Positions 25,107 through 33,487 of a stretch of 64,000 bases of DNA are shown here, piece after piece. Numbering within the stretch: position 1 is the first letter of the stretch; every line of letters begins with the position of its first letter. Source of the DNA: Brevibacillus sp. JNUCC-41 (GTDB lineage: Bacteria > Bacillota > Bacilli > Bacillales > DSM-1321); contig NZ_CP062163.1 in the NCBI RefSeq assembly GCF_014844095.1, positions 5,365,501 through 5,429,500 on the forward strand. Direction: 5' to 3'. A program made the position numbers and the translations under genes. The notes below the pieces were generated by a model. That model was given only the letters and a program-made list of their open reading frames with translations. It ran no database searches and was not told where the DNA came from.

Positions 25107-26069
25107 TTATTTTTCCAGTTCTTTTAATTTATCAAGATCTTTCTGGTATTCTTCTTCCGGCAGGCTGATATAACCCACTTCTTCAGCAAGCTCTCCTGCA
25201 TTTTCAATGACGAATTGAGTATAATCTGCGACTTGTTCCTTTTCAGCTACAGACTTATTAGCTACATATGTGAAAAGTGGACGTGATAATGGTGCATACT
25301 CCCCACTTTTGATCGTTTCATGTGTTGGCTCAACAGCGCCTTTGCCATTATCGATGGAAATGATCTTTAACTTATCCTTATTTTCTGCATAGTAGGCATA
25401 ACCGAAGAATCCAATCGCATTTTTATCACCTTCAACACCTTGTACAAGGACATTATCATCTTCTGAAAGCGTAGCATTTTCCACCATCGGTTTTTCTTCA
25501 AGGATCACTTCATTGAAATAATCATATGTGCCTGAATCTGTTCCCGGAGAGTAGAATTTAATTTCTTCCTTCGGCCATTCAGGACGTATATCAGACCATT
25601 TCTTCACCTTTCCATTATCCACCCACAGTTTTTGAAGCTCTTCGACTGTTAGTGAATCGATGAATTCATTATCTTTATTGGCGACGATTGAAATCCCGTC
25701 AAATGCCAGTTTCAATTCTGTATATTTAACTCCCTTTTCATCAAGTAAGGCACTTTCCTCTTCTTTGACCGGACGGGATGCATTGGCCAGGTCGGTATCA
25801 CCAGCGATGAATTTCTTGAATCCCCCACCTGTTCCTGACGATCCAACTGAAACCTTCACATCAGGCTGTGTACCCATATATTCTTCAGCAACTGCCTCCA
25901 TGATTGGAAAGACCGTTGAAGAACCATCCGTAATAACTTCTCCCTGCAGTTGGCTAGATCCTTTTCCTTCACCGCTGCTTGTCTTAGCGTCATCGGATCC
26001 ACAACCTGCCGCTACTGCAATTACTCCACCCATCATTACAGTCATTGCCATACCTTTGAAACGTCTCAT
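25107..26069 (-). CDS. pstS: Phosphate-binding lipoprotein PstS
   Basis: A 320-residue lipoprotein. The signal peptide ends VAVAAGCGSDD, with the lipidated Cys near residue 23. The mature part has the phosphate-binding loops DGSSTVFPIMEAVAEEY, SVGSSGTGGGFKKF and SPGTDSGTYDYFNE, all characteristic of PstS. It captures phosphate at the outer membrane face and gives it to PstC-PstA. GGGGGAT lies before the ATG. It is first in the operon behind a Pho box and -10, so the PhoPR system should induce it under phosphate starvation. Confidence 0.96.
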   Translation of the reverse strand: MRRFKGMAMTVMMGGVIAVAAGCGSDDAKTSSGEGKGSSQLQGEVITDGSSTVFPIMEAVAEEYMGTQPDVKVSVGSSGTGGGFKKFIAGDTDLANASRPVKEEESALLDEKGVKYTELKLAFDGISIVANKDNEFIDSLTVEELQKLWVDNGKVKKWSDIRPEWPKEEIKFYSPGTDSGTYDYFNEVILEEKPMVENATLSEDDNVLVQGVEGDKNAIGFFGYAYYAENKDKLKIISIDNGKGAVEPTHETIKSGEYAPLSRPLFTYVANKSVAEKEQVADYTQFVIENAGELAEEVGYISLPEEEYQKDLDKLKELEK

Positions 26070-26118
26070 TTGTAAATCCCCCTAAGAATTTTTTATGATT
26101 ATTTTGTCCTACTCTCAC

Positions 26119-26193
26119 ATCATACTTTCAGACTGTAAATTCCGTTTAAAGCATTTGTAAATATTCAGTAAATAATTGTGTTTTATTTGTAAA
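26119..26193 (-). promoter_or_regulatory. Pho box and -10 of the pst operon
   Basis: On the minus strand TTTACT, TTTACA, TTTAAA and TTTACA start every 11 bases (plus-strand positions 26167, 26156, 26145, 26134), with one more TTTACA at 26188-26193. This is the direct-repeat pattern bound by PhoP-P dimers in Bacillus. Nine bases after the last repeat is TATGAT (26119-26124), a good -10 without a -35, as expected of PhoP-activated promoters. It lies 50 to 125 bases before pstS. Confidence 0.88.
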
Positions 26194-26231
26194 GACGAAA
26201 AAACTGCGCTGATCTCGTTCTCAAAACACAC

Positions 26232-26272
26232 AAAAAAAACACGTTTTCGGTTTTACCCAAAAACGTGTGTTT
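26232..26272 (-). terminator. Terminator of pbpA
   Basis: On the minus strand AACACACGTTTT pairs with AAAACGTGTT around a GGGTAAAACC loop, then eight T. It lies just after the pbpA stop and before the Pho box, so it insulates pst from pbpA. Confidence 0.85.
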
Positions 26273-26279
26273 TAACCTT

Positions 26280-28466
26280 TTATTCATTTTCTTGGCTTTT
26301 CCTAACTTCAGCCTGATCCTTTTGAACGTCTTTACCATTCTCCACTTTCAAATCAGTCGAGGTTTCTGTATTTTCCTTATCCTTTTTAGCCCGTTCTTTT
26401 TTCAGTTCGAAATAAGTATCCATAATTTCTTCACCTATCTCTTTACTCATGCTGTGGCCTGTATGTCCTTGGTATGCCCACGGTACAACGACCGCAAAAG
26501 CGACCTCCGGATTTTTGGCTGGGGCATAGCCAACAAGCGTGATGTTCATCGTTTCTTGGGGCTCGCTATAATCCAACCGGTTCGGGCCGTCATAGAATGC
26601 TTCCGCCGTTCCGGTTTTAGCTGCAACTGTATACGATTTATTCCCAAAATACTTATAAGCCGTTCCGCCTTGTTCCATCGCCACTTTATCGAAACCGCTC
26701 TGAACACGTTCAATCCACTCTTCCTTCATATCAAGACGATTAAGGACAGTCGGTGAAACGTCTTCGGCAACAGGTCCCAATTCCTCATTATTATCAACTG
26801 GATCGCGGATTTCCTTGACCATATGTGGCTTCATGCGGTTACCGCCATTCGCAATGGTTGAAACATATTGCACGAGCTGCATCGGTGTGTACGTATCATA
26901 CTGTCCGATAGCAAGGTCAAGCAGCTTACCTGGAGATGTTTCGGAGCCTTTGAACCCGCTCATTTCATTCGGGAGATCAATCCCCGTGCGGACACCCAAG
27001 CCAAACTGGGCAAATGAATTCCGCATGGTCGAAAAGGCGCTTGAACTAATATTCAATGGCTCATTCGGCACATAATGCGCACCTGCAATATTAATTGCCG
27101 TTCTGAACATATAAACGTTCGAAGAAACCTTCAATGCTGTCAAATCATTTATGTTTCCGAAGTTACTATACGAACCTTTGGCCGGTGTACCTTTGATTTT
27201 CAACTTCGTATCATAAAAGTACGTACCCGGCTGGATCGCACCTTGCTGATAACCGGTTAGAACGGTAGCACCTTTAACCGCAGAACCCATCGTATAGGAA
27301 GTCGTGATATTTCCTAATGCGAAGTCCTCAATCGAGGATTTCCCCGTTTTTGGGTCCTTCTCATATTTCTTGCCAGCCATCGTTAATACTTCCCCTGTAT
27401 CGGGATCCATCATGACGACAAAGGCCCTGTCCAAGAATTTCGTGTTACCCATTCTTTTCTTGGCGATCAATTGCTTTTCAATGATTTCCTCTGTTGCAAG
27501 CTGTAAATCCATATCAACGGTCAATATAAGATCTTTTCCTCGCGAACCTTCGGTAACCACTTCGGAATCGACGACATTTCCTGATTTATCGGTCACATTC
27601 CTTACTTTCGCTTTCTGACCTTGGAGGATATCTTCATATTGCGCCTCAATATAACTCTTACCTACACGGTCATTCCGGCTGTAATCACGTGCAAGGTAGT
27701 AGTTCAGGCTTTCACTGGGCAACCCTTCTTCAGATGAGGAAACTTTACCCAATACAGATTTAAGTGTTTTATTATATGTATAAAAACGATCCCAATCTGT
27801 AGATATATCGACCCCTGGGAGAGAATCAAGGTTTTCACTCACCTTGGCGAATTCTTCTTTTGTTACTTTCTTGTTTTTCACAATTTGCGGGGTAAGGGCA
27901 TATCCGCTTGCAAATTCCCTGTAGATGGCAAGGACTTCCAGATCTTTTTCCGAAAGCTTTGTTTCTTCTTCAGTAATCCGTTCAATCTGAAGCTTATACA
28001 AATCACTTTCTTCCATCTCGCCCTCTTCCACTTTTTTCCGTTCTTTATCCGTTATCTTTTTCTCGGCCAGCTTTGGATTTTTCAAAATCCAAAAATCCTT
28101 TTTATCGCGCTCAGTCACTTTGTCTGTTTCCTTTTCGATCAACTTCGCGAGTTTCTCGGCCGTTTCCACCATTTCGGTTTGTTTCGTACCTTGCTTTCGT
28201 GTATATGTAATTGCATCCAGTGGTTGGTTATCGACCATCAATTTTAAATTCCGGTCATACATTTTCCCACGGGGCACCGAATTATTCACGGTCACTTCCT
28301 CTGTTCTTTCAATCTCACGCCGGTAATCATCACCATAAACAATCTGTACAACACCCAAGCGTAAAATTAAAGCGGAAAACAAAACAAACACTAAAAAGAA
28401 AAGAATATTCAATCTGAAAGGCACATGCGTCTTTTTCTTTTTCTTTTTATTCACACTAAGCCACAC
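26280..28466 (-). CDS. pbpA: Penicillin-binding protein 2A (class B transpeptidase)
   Basis: A 728-residue class B PBP. A basic N-terminus (KKKKKKT) and one membrane helix (LNILFFLVFVLFSALILRL) precede the dimerisation domain (VPRGKMYDRN, about 65) and a transpeptidase domain with SxxK as GSAVKG (nucleophile Ser about 382), SSN (about 440) and KTGTAEA (about 625). A charged, glutamate- and lysine-rich tail ends the protein. In B. subtilis PBP2A supports cell elongation and spore outgrowth. GTG 28466 has AAAGGA close upstream; GTG 28454 is another option. Single-gene unit. Confidence 0.94.
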   Translation of the reverse strand: MWLSVNKKKKKKTHVPFRLNILFFLVFVLFSALILRLGVVQIVYGDDYRREIERTEEVTVNNSVPRGKMYDRNLKLMVDNQPLDAITYTRKQGTKQTEMVETAEKLAKLIEKETDKVTERDKKDFWILKNPKLAEKKITDKERKKVEEGEMEESDLYKLQIERITEEETKLSEKDLEVLAIYREFASGYALTPQIVKNKKVTKEEFAKVSENLDSLPGVDISTDWDRFYTYNKTLKSVLGKVSSSEEGLPSESLNYYLARDYSRNDRVGKSYIEAQYEDILQGQKAKVRNVTDKSGNVVDSEVVTEGSRGKDLILTVDMDLQLATEEIIEKQLIAKKRMGNTKFLDRAFVVMMDPDTGEVLTMAGKKYEKDPKTGKSSIEDFALGNITTSYTMGSAVKGATVLTGYQQGAIQPGTYFYDTKLKIKGTPAKGSYSNFGNINDLTALKVSSNVYMFRTAINIAGAHYVPNEPLNISSSAFSTMRNSFAQFGLGVRTGIDLPNEMSGFKGSETSPGKLLDLAIGQYDTYTPMQLVQYVSTIANGGNRMKPHMVKEIRDPVDNNEELGPVAEDVSPTVLNRLDMKEEWIERVQSGFDKVAMEQGGTAYKYFGNKSYTVAAKTGTAEAFYDGPNRLDYSEPQETMNITLVGYAPAKNPEVAFAVVVPWAYQGHTGHSMSKEIGEEIMDTYFELKKERAKKDKENTETSTDLKVENGKDVQKDQAEVRKSQENE

Positions 28467-28571
28467 ATCCTTTTTACATAGTCATAATAGGTCCTATACT
28501 ATTCTATAGAACATTTATATTTTTTTCTACCTTAGTGTTCTAGAAATATTAAACAACTAACGAACTTTACA

Positions 28572-28614
28572 TAAAAAGTGACTTACGGCTCATAAATCTT
28601 AAAACCGTAAGTCA
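28572..28614 (-). terminator. Second terminator after yqgE
   Basis: TGACTTACGG pairs with CCGTAAGTCA (28579-28614) and is followed on the minus strand by CTTTTT. It lies about 35 bases after the hairpin that overlaps the yqgE stop and looks like the main stop signal. Confidence 0.75.
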
Positions 28615-28620
28615 TGTATA

Positions 28621-28650
28621 TTGAAAAGAGGCCGCTAAGGCCTCTTTTCA
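28621..28650 (-). terminator. Hairpin over the yqgE stop codon
   Basis: A perfect 13-bp stem TTGAAAAGAGGCC/GGCCTCTTTTCAA around GCTA, whose end covers the last codon of yqgE. It has no clear U-run on the minus strand, so a stabilising role together with the next hairpin is possible. Confidence 0.6.
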
Positions 28651-29868
28651 ATCTTGGTCAATGATATCGATTTTTCGTACAAACCAATATATCACGGTAT
28701 GCCCTGCACCGACGATTAACAGATAAATCGGCAGTAATTGCTTTAGGTCGAATAACATGACGGAAATTATGAATCCTGATATGGATACAATCCTTCCAAT
28801 ATGAACGAACAGTTCCCTGACAACGATATATTCAATCCTCATTTCCGCTGCTTTCCAAGCGCGGCCTATAATGTCATAAGTCAATGATATATAAGGGACC
28901 AAAAGAATTGGATAAGCGGTAGCGACAATTGCCCCATAAATGAGAAGCTTCCCGAATGTGATATCAAATGCAATCAATAAGACCCCTGCATACAACAGGA
29001 TTCCTCCAATAAGAATTGCTTTTTTTCGCATCGGTTGTTTTATATATCGTGAAGCTAAAAAATACGCAACGAATGATATGGCCGAATTTAACAGTCCATA
29101 GCTCCCTAATGCAAGTTCACTTTCCGTCTGAATGAAAACGATAATCGAAATGATGAACATGAATGTGCCCTCTCGTATCCCTTGAAAAAAGTGAGCACGA
29201 GTAATCAAGAGCCAATTCCGATTATTTTTCCGTTCCTGCAATATCCGAAGGAAACAGTATCTGCCATGCGCTGGACGTCTTTTTAACGAAAAGCTAAGAA
29301 ACACCGCAACGGAAAACAAAAGCAAAGACAATCCGAATACAATGGAATAACCCGTGAATTTTTCTAGCCTCGAAATGATGAACCCTGAAAGAATCGGACC
29401 GACCATTCCCCCAAATGATGATAGAATCCCTAAAAAACCATTGAAGAAATCTCTTGTTTCCGGTTCAGTTATCTCAAAAGTCAATACATTATAGGCAAGC
29501 CAATAAAACCCATAACCAATTCCTAACAGTCCGCCAAGCAACCAAAGGAATTCTGTAGCCCGTGTGCCGACCAATAGGACTGATAAATAAAATAGGGCCA
29601 AAAAAATAACACCCAGACGCAAAACAATGATTCGATCAACCTTTTTCGCCAGCCTGCCAGCAAAGACAAAAGTCAGCGGTTGAAATAGCACCACGGTTAG
29701 ATTATACACGGCAATATCAACAATTTGACCGGATTGTTTCCACAAGTACACATTAACGAATGTATTGGATAAAGCAATACTTAGGCTGTACAGTCCGCCA
29801 ATAAACAAAAGGAGGTGCAGATCCTTCTTCCCTCCCGCTTCACCCAACCATCTCTCTAAAATACCCAT
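28648..29868 (-). CDS. yqgE: Major facilitator superfamily transporter YqgE
   Basis: A 406-residue protein with about twelve membrane helices. The MFS loop 2-3 element appears as GRLAKKVDRIIVLRLG (about 70-85), and a long basic loop (KRRPAHGRYCFLRILQERKNNRN, about 195-217) separates the two six-helix halves. It matches YqgE of B. subtilis; the substrate is unknown. ATG 29868 follows GGAGAG. It lies between pbpA and a gene-free repeat region. Confidence 0.85.
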   Translation of the reverse strand: MGILERWLGEAGGKKDLHLLLFIGGLYSLSIALSNTFVNVYLWKQSGQIVDIAVYNLTVVLFQPLTFVFAGRLAKKVDRIIVLRLGVIFLALFYLSVLLVGTRATEFLWLLGGLLGIGYGFYWLAYNVLTFEITEPETRDFFNGFLGILSSFGGMVGPILSGFIISRLEKFTGYSIVFGLSLLLFSVAVFLSFSLKRRPAHGRYCFLRILQERKNNRNWLLITRAHFFQGIREGTFMFIISIIVFIQTESELALGSYGLLNSAISFVAYFLASRYIKQPMRKKAILIGGILLYAGVLLIAFDITFGKLLIYGAIVATAYPILLVPYISLTYDIIGRAWKAAEMRIEYIVVRELFVHIGRIVSISGFIISVMLFDLKQLLPIYLLIVGAGHTVIYWFVRKIDIIDQD

Positions 29869-29934
29869 TGTTTTAACTCTCCTTTAAATTCCACTCTAGT
29901 GTTTGAAAAAACAAAAGAATTTATGTAAAAAAAG

Positions 29935-30187
29935 GTAAAGAAAACTCTTCGATTGGCGAGCCAGGAGGGCGAAGACAGAGAAGCAGTTGTCCTTACACTG
30001 TTTTCCTTAAAGGCTCTTTCTTTTAAATCCAAAAACAGTGTAAAGAAAACTCTTCGATTGGCGAGCCAGGAGGGCGAAGACAGAGAAGCAGTTGCCCTTA
30101 CACTGTTTTCCTTAAAGGCTCTTTCTTTTAAATCAAGAACAGTGTAAAGAAAACTCTTTGATTGGCGAGCCGGAGGGCGAAGACGAA
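29935..30187. repeat. Tandem 105-bp repeat, two full copies and one partial
   Basis: Copy one (29935-30039) and copy two (30040-30143) differ at a few bases only (for example TTGTCC versus TTGCCC); a third, 44-base copy (30144-30187) diverges after GAAGACG. Each unit contains the dyad ACACTGTTTT...AAAACAGTGT (for example 29994-30041) and a smaller hairpin CTCTTCG...CGAAGAC. The period of 105 is divisible by three and stays open in one frame, but no start with a ribosome site is seen, so it is more likely a structural intergenic repeat. Confidence 0.88.
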
Positions 30188-30202
30188 GGGGATGTTCATG
30201 AA

Positions 30203-30830
30203 TTTGGAGTGTTTACTCGTGAATTCGGGGCTTTTACTCGTAAATTTCGGGCTTTTACTCGTGATTTTGAAGATATTACTCGTGATTTTCGAGATTTTAC
30301 TCAGGAATTGGAGTGTTTACCCGTGATTTTGTACGTTACTCGTGAATTCGGGGCTTTTACTCGTGATTTTCGGGCTTTTACTCGTGAGTTTTGAGTGTTA
30401 CTCGTGAATTCGGGGCTTTTACTCGTGATTTTCGGGCTTTTACTCGTGAGTTTTGAGTGTTTACTCGTGAATTTGAAGATTTTACTCGTGATTTTCGAGA
30501 TTTTACTCAGGAATTGGAGTGTTTACCCGTGATTTTGTACGTTACTCGTGAATTCGGGCTTTTACTCGTGATTTTCGGGCTTTTACTCGTGAGTTTTGAG
30601 TGTTTACTCGTGAATTTGAAGATTTTACTCGTGATTTTCGAGATTTTACTCAGGAATTGGAGTGTTTACCCGTGATTTTGTACGTTACTCGTGAATTCGG
30701 GCTTTTACTCGTGATTTTCGGGCTTTTACTCGTGAGTTTTGAGTGTTTACTCGTGAATTTGAAGATTTTACTCGTGAATTTGTGCGTTTCTCTTAAATTC
30801 GCAGCGTTTACTCCTGCATTTCTTTCACTC
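30203..30830. repeat. Degenerate ~20-bp tandem array with 143-bp higher-order period
   Basis: About 30 units built on TTTACTCGTGA plus a variable 9-10 base tail (ATTTTCGGGCT, ATTCGGGGCT, GTTTTGAGTG, ATTTGAAGAT and others). Unit length is 20 or 21 bases. Seven units form a block of 143 bases that is repeated exactly at 30455-30597 and 30598-30740, with a partial third block from 30741; an earlier diverged block begins near 30212. Open frames run through it in several phases only because the units lack stops; length varies by one base, so the reading frame is not kept. No promoter or gene is seen inside. Confidence 0.93.
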
Positions 30831-30904
30831 TTTTGGCGAAACAGCAATACGAGTTGCCTTTATATTATTTTCCTTTAATGTTCCCGTTCGGATAAAAGAA
30901 ACGA

Positions 30905-30949
30905 AAAAAAGACAGGATTCCTTTTAACATAAGGAATCCTGTCTTTTTT
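30905..30949. terminator. Terminator of sodA
   Basis: AAAAAAGACAGGATTCCTT pairs over 19 bp with AAGGAATCCTGTCTTTTTT around TTAACAT. On the minus strand it follows sodA by nine bases. It also marks the right border of the repeat region. Confidence 0.92.
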
Positions 30950-30958
30950 AATTACAAA

Positions 30959-31567
30959 TTATTTTGCAGCACTGTAACGTTTTGCAACTTCATCCCAGTT
31001 TACAACATTCCAGAAAGAATTGATGTATTCAGGACGGCGGTTTTGGTAGTTTAAGTAGTAAGCATGTTCCCAAACGTCCAATCCAAGAAGCGGTGTTTTA
31101 CCTTCTGATAATGGATTGTCTTGGTTCGGTGTACTAGTTACTTCCAACTCGCCATTGTTGACTGCAAGCCAAGCCCAGCCAGATCCAAAACGAGTAGTAG
31201 CCGCTTTAGCGAACTCTTCTTTAAAGCTGTCAAAGCTTCCGAATTTTGAAGTGATAGCATCCGCTAATTCACCAGTTGGTTGTCCGCCGCCGTTAGGTGA
31301 AAGGATTTCCCAGAATAAAGTGTGGTTAGCATGTCCGCCACCATTGTTGCGTACAGCTGTACGAACAGCTTCAGGTACTGCATCAAGGTTAGCGACGATT
31401 TCTTCAACGCTTTTGCTTAGAAGTTCTTGGTTGCCTTCTAGCGCATTGTTCAGGTTTGTCACATATGTGTTGTGATGTTTAGTGTGGTGAATGTTCATTG
31501 TTTCTTTGTCGATGTGCGGTTCTAATGCATCATATGCATACGGTAATTGTGGAAGTTCAAAAGCCAT
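30959..31567 (-). CDS. sodA: Manganese superoxide dismutase
   Basis: A 202-residue Mn/Fe-SOD. Metal ligands are all present at standard places: His27, His82, Asp164 and His168; the QNRRPEY and [11 protein letters not shown] segments and Gly/Gln pattern fit the manganese type. It converts superoxide to peroxide and oxygen in the cytosol. ATG 31567 follows GGGAGGAAT. An in-frame extension to 31672 has no ribosome site and would cover the promoter. Single gene with a strong terminator. Confidence 0.97.
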   Translation of the reverse strand: MAFELPQLPYAYDALEPHIDKETMNIHHTKHHNTYVTNLNNALEGNQELLSKSVEEIVANLDAVPEAVRTAVRNNGGGHANHTLFWEILSPNGGGQPTGELADAITSKFGSFDSFKEEFAKAATTRFGSGWAWLAVNNGELEVTSTPNQDNPLSEGKTPLLGLDVWEHAYYLNYQNRRPEYINSFWNVVNWDEVAKRYSAAK

Positions 31568-31643
31568 AATAAAATTCCTCCCTATGTAAGCTGTTTTTTT
31601 GAGGGCTTCAGTTCTCGAAAGATACCTAAAGCTCGCTAGCAAT

Positions 31644-31672
31644 AGAGTATCAAATTTTTGTAACCGTTTCAA
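31644..31672 (-). promoter_or_regulatory. Candidate sigma-A promoter of sodA
   Basis: On the minus strand TTGAAA (31667-31672), a 17-base spacer and TACTCT (31644-31649) lie about 75 bases before the start codon. Each hexamer matches four of six consensus bases, so this is moderate. Confidence 0.45.
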
Positions 31673-31710
31673 ACCTTATGCCTCAAATTTTCATTTTTCG
31701 ATTATATTTC

Positions 31711-32196
31711 CTATGAGAAAACCACGAATATAAAATATCCAATCATCAGAAGTTGAATGATGCCTTTTGTGATTACGCTGCTTATAAAGCCTACAACGGA
31801 ACCAAGGCCGATTTTTGAAGCAGTAACCGGGTCTTTTTTATGTACAATTATCTCAGCCAGGAATGCCCCGATGAAAGGACCTATTAGTATTCCGACGAAC
31901 GGAATCACGAATGGCCCGACCAGAAGCCCTATCGTACTTCCCCAAATCCCCGCTTTCGTGCCGCCATACTTTTTGACCCCGACCATATTCGCAATATAAT
32001 CAGCTGCGAATAAAAGGATGACGAATAAAATTTGGACCGTCCAGAAAAACCAGCCAAATGGTTCAAAAGAATAAAATAGTCCATATAACAATATTCCGCC
32101 GAAAATGAACAAAACACTTGGGATGATTGGAAAAATCAGACCGACAAATCCCATTATGAACATGAGGGTAATTATTATCCAAAATAGTGTATCCAT
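31711..32196 (-). CDS. yqgC: DUF456 membrane protein YqgC
   Basis: A 161-residue integral membrane protein with about four to five hydrophobic segments. The glycine-rich element [22 protein letters not shown] (about 74-95) and a following [12 protein letters not shown] (about 106-117) match the DUF456 family. Function unknown. In B. subtilis the homologue lies beside sodA, as here. ATG 32196 follows AAAGGGG. It diverges from yqgB, so the two share a 160-base promoter region. Confidence 0.85.
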   Translation of the reverse strand: MDTLFWIIITLMFIMGFVGLIFPIIPSVLFIFGGILLYGLFYSFEPFGWFFWTVQILFVILLFAADYIANMVGVKKYGGTKAGIWGSTIGLLVGPFVIPFVGILIGPFIGAFLAEIIVHKKDPVTASKIGLGSVVGFISSVITKGIIQLLMIGYFIFVVFS

Positions 32197-32357
32197 AACT
32201 AAACGCCCCTTTCTAAATCATTTATGATTTGACTTTATCTCTCCATAATTACCTCATTACTGATGATTGAAACCAATGAAGCGGAATACAGGTTGTTTTA
32301 TTTTTCCGATATAGTTAAAATTGGTTAGGAATCTTATATAGTTAGGTGCTGAAAACA

Positions 32358-33125
32358 TTGAACATATTCAAACAACTTTGGGTAAGCTTATATTCTCCTA
32401 AAGATATCGCTTCCTTTCAAAACCAAGGTATCGGGAAAACGATTTTATTCGTTTTCTTTATAAGTCTCATCGCCTTTCTCCCTTCAGCTTTTTATTTCGG
32501 TACAATGGTAGCTGACGGGATAGATGCCATGCATGAAACAGTATCCGAAGACTTACCGCCATTTGAAATCAAAAATGGCATGTTGACGACTGAAAAAGAT
32601 GAGCCATTTAGCCTGAATAAAAACGGATATCAAATTTTTGTAGATGGCACGGGAACCTTGACCCCGGAAGATGTAGCTGCAAAAGCTGATGAGGCTGTCG
32701 CGCTTTTAAAGTCTGATCTGGTTTTCGTATCCGGAGGCAACGTGCAATCCTCTACATATTCAGTTCTGGAGGGAGATAATCAGGAAATATCCACTTGGCT
32801 TGATTCAGTGGAATCTGTGCTGCCGATCATCCTTCCCTTGCTTCTACTTATATTATACCTGTTTACTGCTAGCGGAATCTTCATTAAAGTGACAATCCTT
32901 GCCGCTTTCGGTCTTTTTTTCAAAAATGCTCTTGGCCGTCCCCTTTCCTATAGGCATCTTTGGAGAATCGCTGCATACAGCATAACGCTTGCCACCGTAT
33001 TCTTCACCATCATGGATGCTTTTCAAGCAATTGTACCATTCGCTTCCATCATTAGTTGGTTTGTGACATTGATGATGTTATATTTATCCATTAAAGAAAC
33101 ATCAGCCAATAAGATCGGAAAATGA
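32358..33125 (+). CDS. yqgB: DUF1189 membrane protein YqgB
   Basis: A 255-residue protein starting MNIFKQLWVSLYSPKDIASF at a TTG at 32358, with AGGTG nine bases ahead; a GTG at 32346 is also in frame. One membrane helix near the N-terminus (TILFVFFISLIAFLPSAFYFG), a polar extracytoplasmic domain (about 55-155), then four helices up to the C-terminus. This layout fits DUF1189/YqgB. No function is known. The stop is followed closely by a structured 3' region. Confidence 0.85.
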   Translation: MNIFKQLWVSLYSPKDIASFQNQGIGKTILFVFFISLIAFLPSAFYFGTMVADGIDAMHETVSEDLPPFEIKNGMLTTEKDEPFSLNKNGYQIFVDGTGTLTPEDVAAKADEAVALLKSDLVFVSGGNVQSSTYSVLEGDNQEISTWLDSVESVLPIILPLLLLILYLFTASGIFIKVTILAAFGLFFKNALGRPLSYRHLWRIAAYSITLATVFFTIMDAFQAIVPFASIISWFVTLMMLYLSIKETSANKIGK

Positions 33126-33128
33126 ATT

Positions 33129-33346
33129 AAAAAGATCCGAACTCATACTGTAGGCAAACTTGATTCTCATCCGGTTTGCCTACAGTCTTTATGCGTTTGT
33201 AAAATTCGAACGTTGATTGGAACGTAGGACACTGACTTTCTGCTGGCGGTTCTCTTTGCTCCTGAGGGTTCTATCAACTTGTTAAATTTAGATAGAACCC
33301 ATTAGCCTCCAAACCAAGATCCGACGCACCTGGTCCGGATCTTTTT
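33129..33346 (+). other. Structured 3' region after yqgB with three hairpins and terminator
   Basis: The stretch begins three bases after the yqgB stop. Hairpins seen: CTGTAGGCAAAC/GTTTGCCTACAG (33149-33185), GGGTTCTATC/GATAGAACCC (33266-33300) and AAGATCCG/CGGATCTT with TTTTT (33316-33346), the last a good terminator. AAAAAGATCCG at 33129-33139 is complementary over 11 bases to the terminator's own 3' arm (33336-33346), so two pairings compete or enclose the whole element. The part 33210-33265 contains no open frame. It could be a long 3' UTR or a small RNA released from it. Confidence 0.5.
33316..33346 (+). terminator. Terminator of the yqgB transcript
   Basis: An 8-bp stem AAGATCCG/CGGATCTT with a 12-base loop, followed by TTTTT within and after the arm. 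It is the last of three hairpins behind yqgB and the best terminator of them. Confidence 0.75.
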
Positions 33347-33420
33347 GCTCGTGTATAAAATCAATTAATCCGTGCCTTTCCCTCATATGACTACAGTAAT
33401 CATTTTTTATATCTACTTAA

Positions 33421-33454
33421 TTCGACAAAATGCTCACCAAGTTATTCCTATACT
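33421..33454 (+). promoter_or_regulatory. Spo0A-type box and -10 before the SinI-like gene
   Basis: TTCGACA (33421-33427) is a perfect reversed 0A core, reading TTTTGTCGAATT on the minus strand. A perfect -10, TATACT (33449-33454), lies 22 bases after the box's left six bases. A gap of about 22 between a -35-like element and the -10 is known at Spo0A-activated sigma-A promoters such as spoIIG. The predicted RNA start near 33461 is just before the ribosome site at 33475. Confidence 0.55.
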
Positions 33455-33487
33455 TATGGTTGAAATAGTATTAAAGAGGTGATAGAC

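Noticed and set aside
30203-30830. Possible CRISPR array
   Set aside because: Units are contiguous and the parts between cores are themselves repeated and only about nine bases long; there are no unique spacers and no cas genes.
30158-30878. Open frames through the repeat array that could code for TRDF/TREF-type peptide repeats
   Set aside because: Unit length is 20 or 21 bases, so the frame shifts between units; no ribosome site or codon pattern supports a gene, and several phases and both strands are open at once.
31568-31672. 35-residue extension of sodA
   Set aside because: It would cover the likely promoter and lacks a ribosome site; the standard SOD start [10 protein letters not shown] has GGGAGG before it.
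31659-31674. Catabolite-responsive element near the sodA promoter (TGAAACGGTTACA)
   Set aside because: It is one base short of the 14-base cre pattern and overlaps the -35; the match disappears when aligned base by base.
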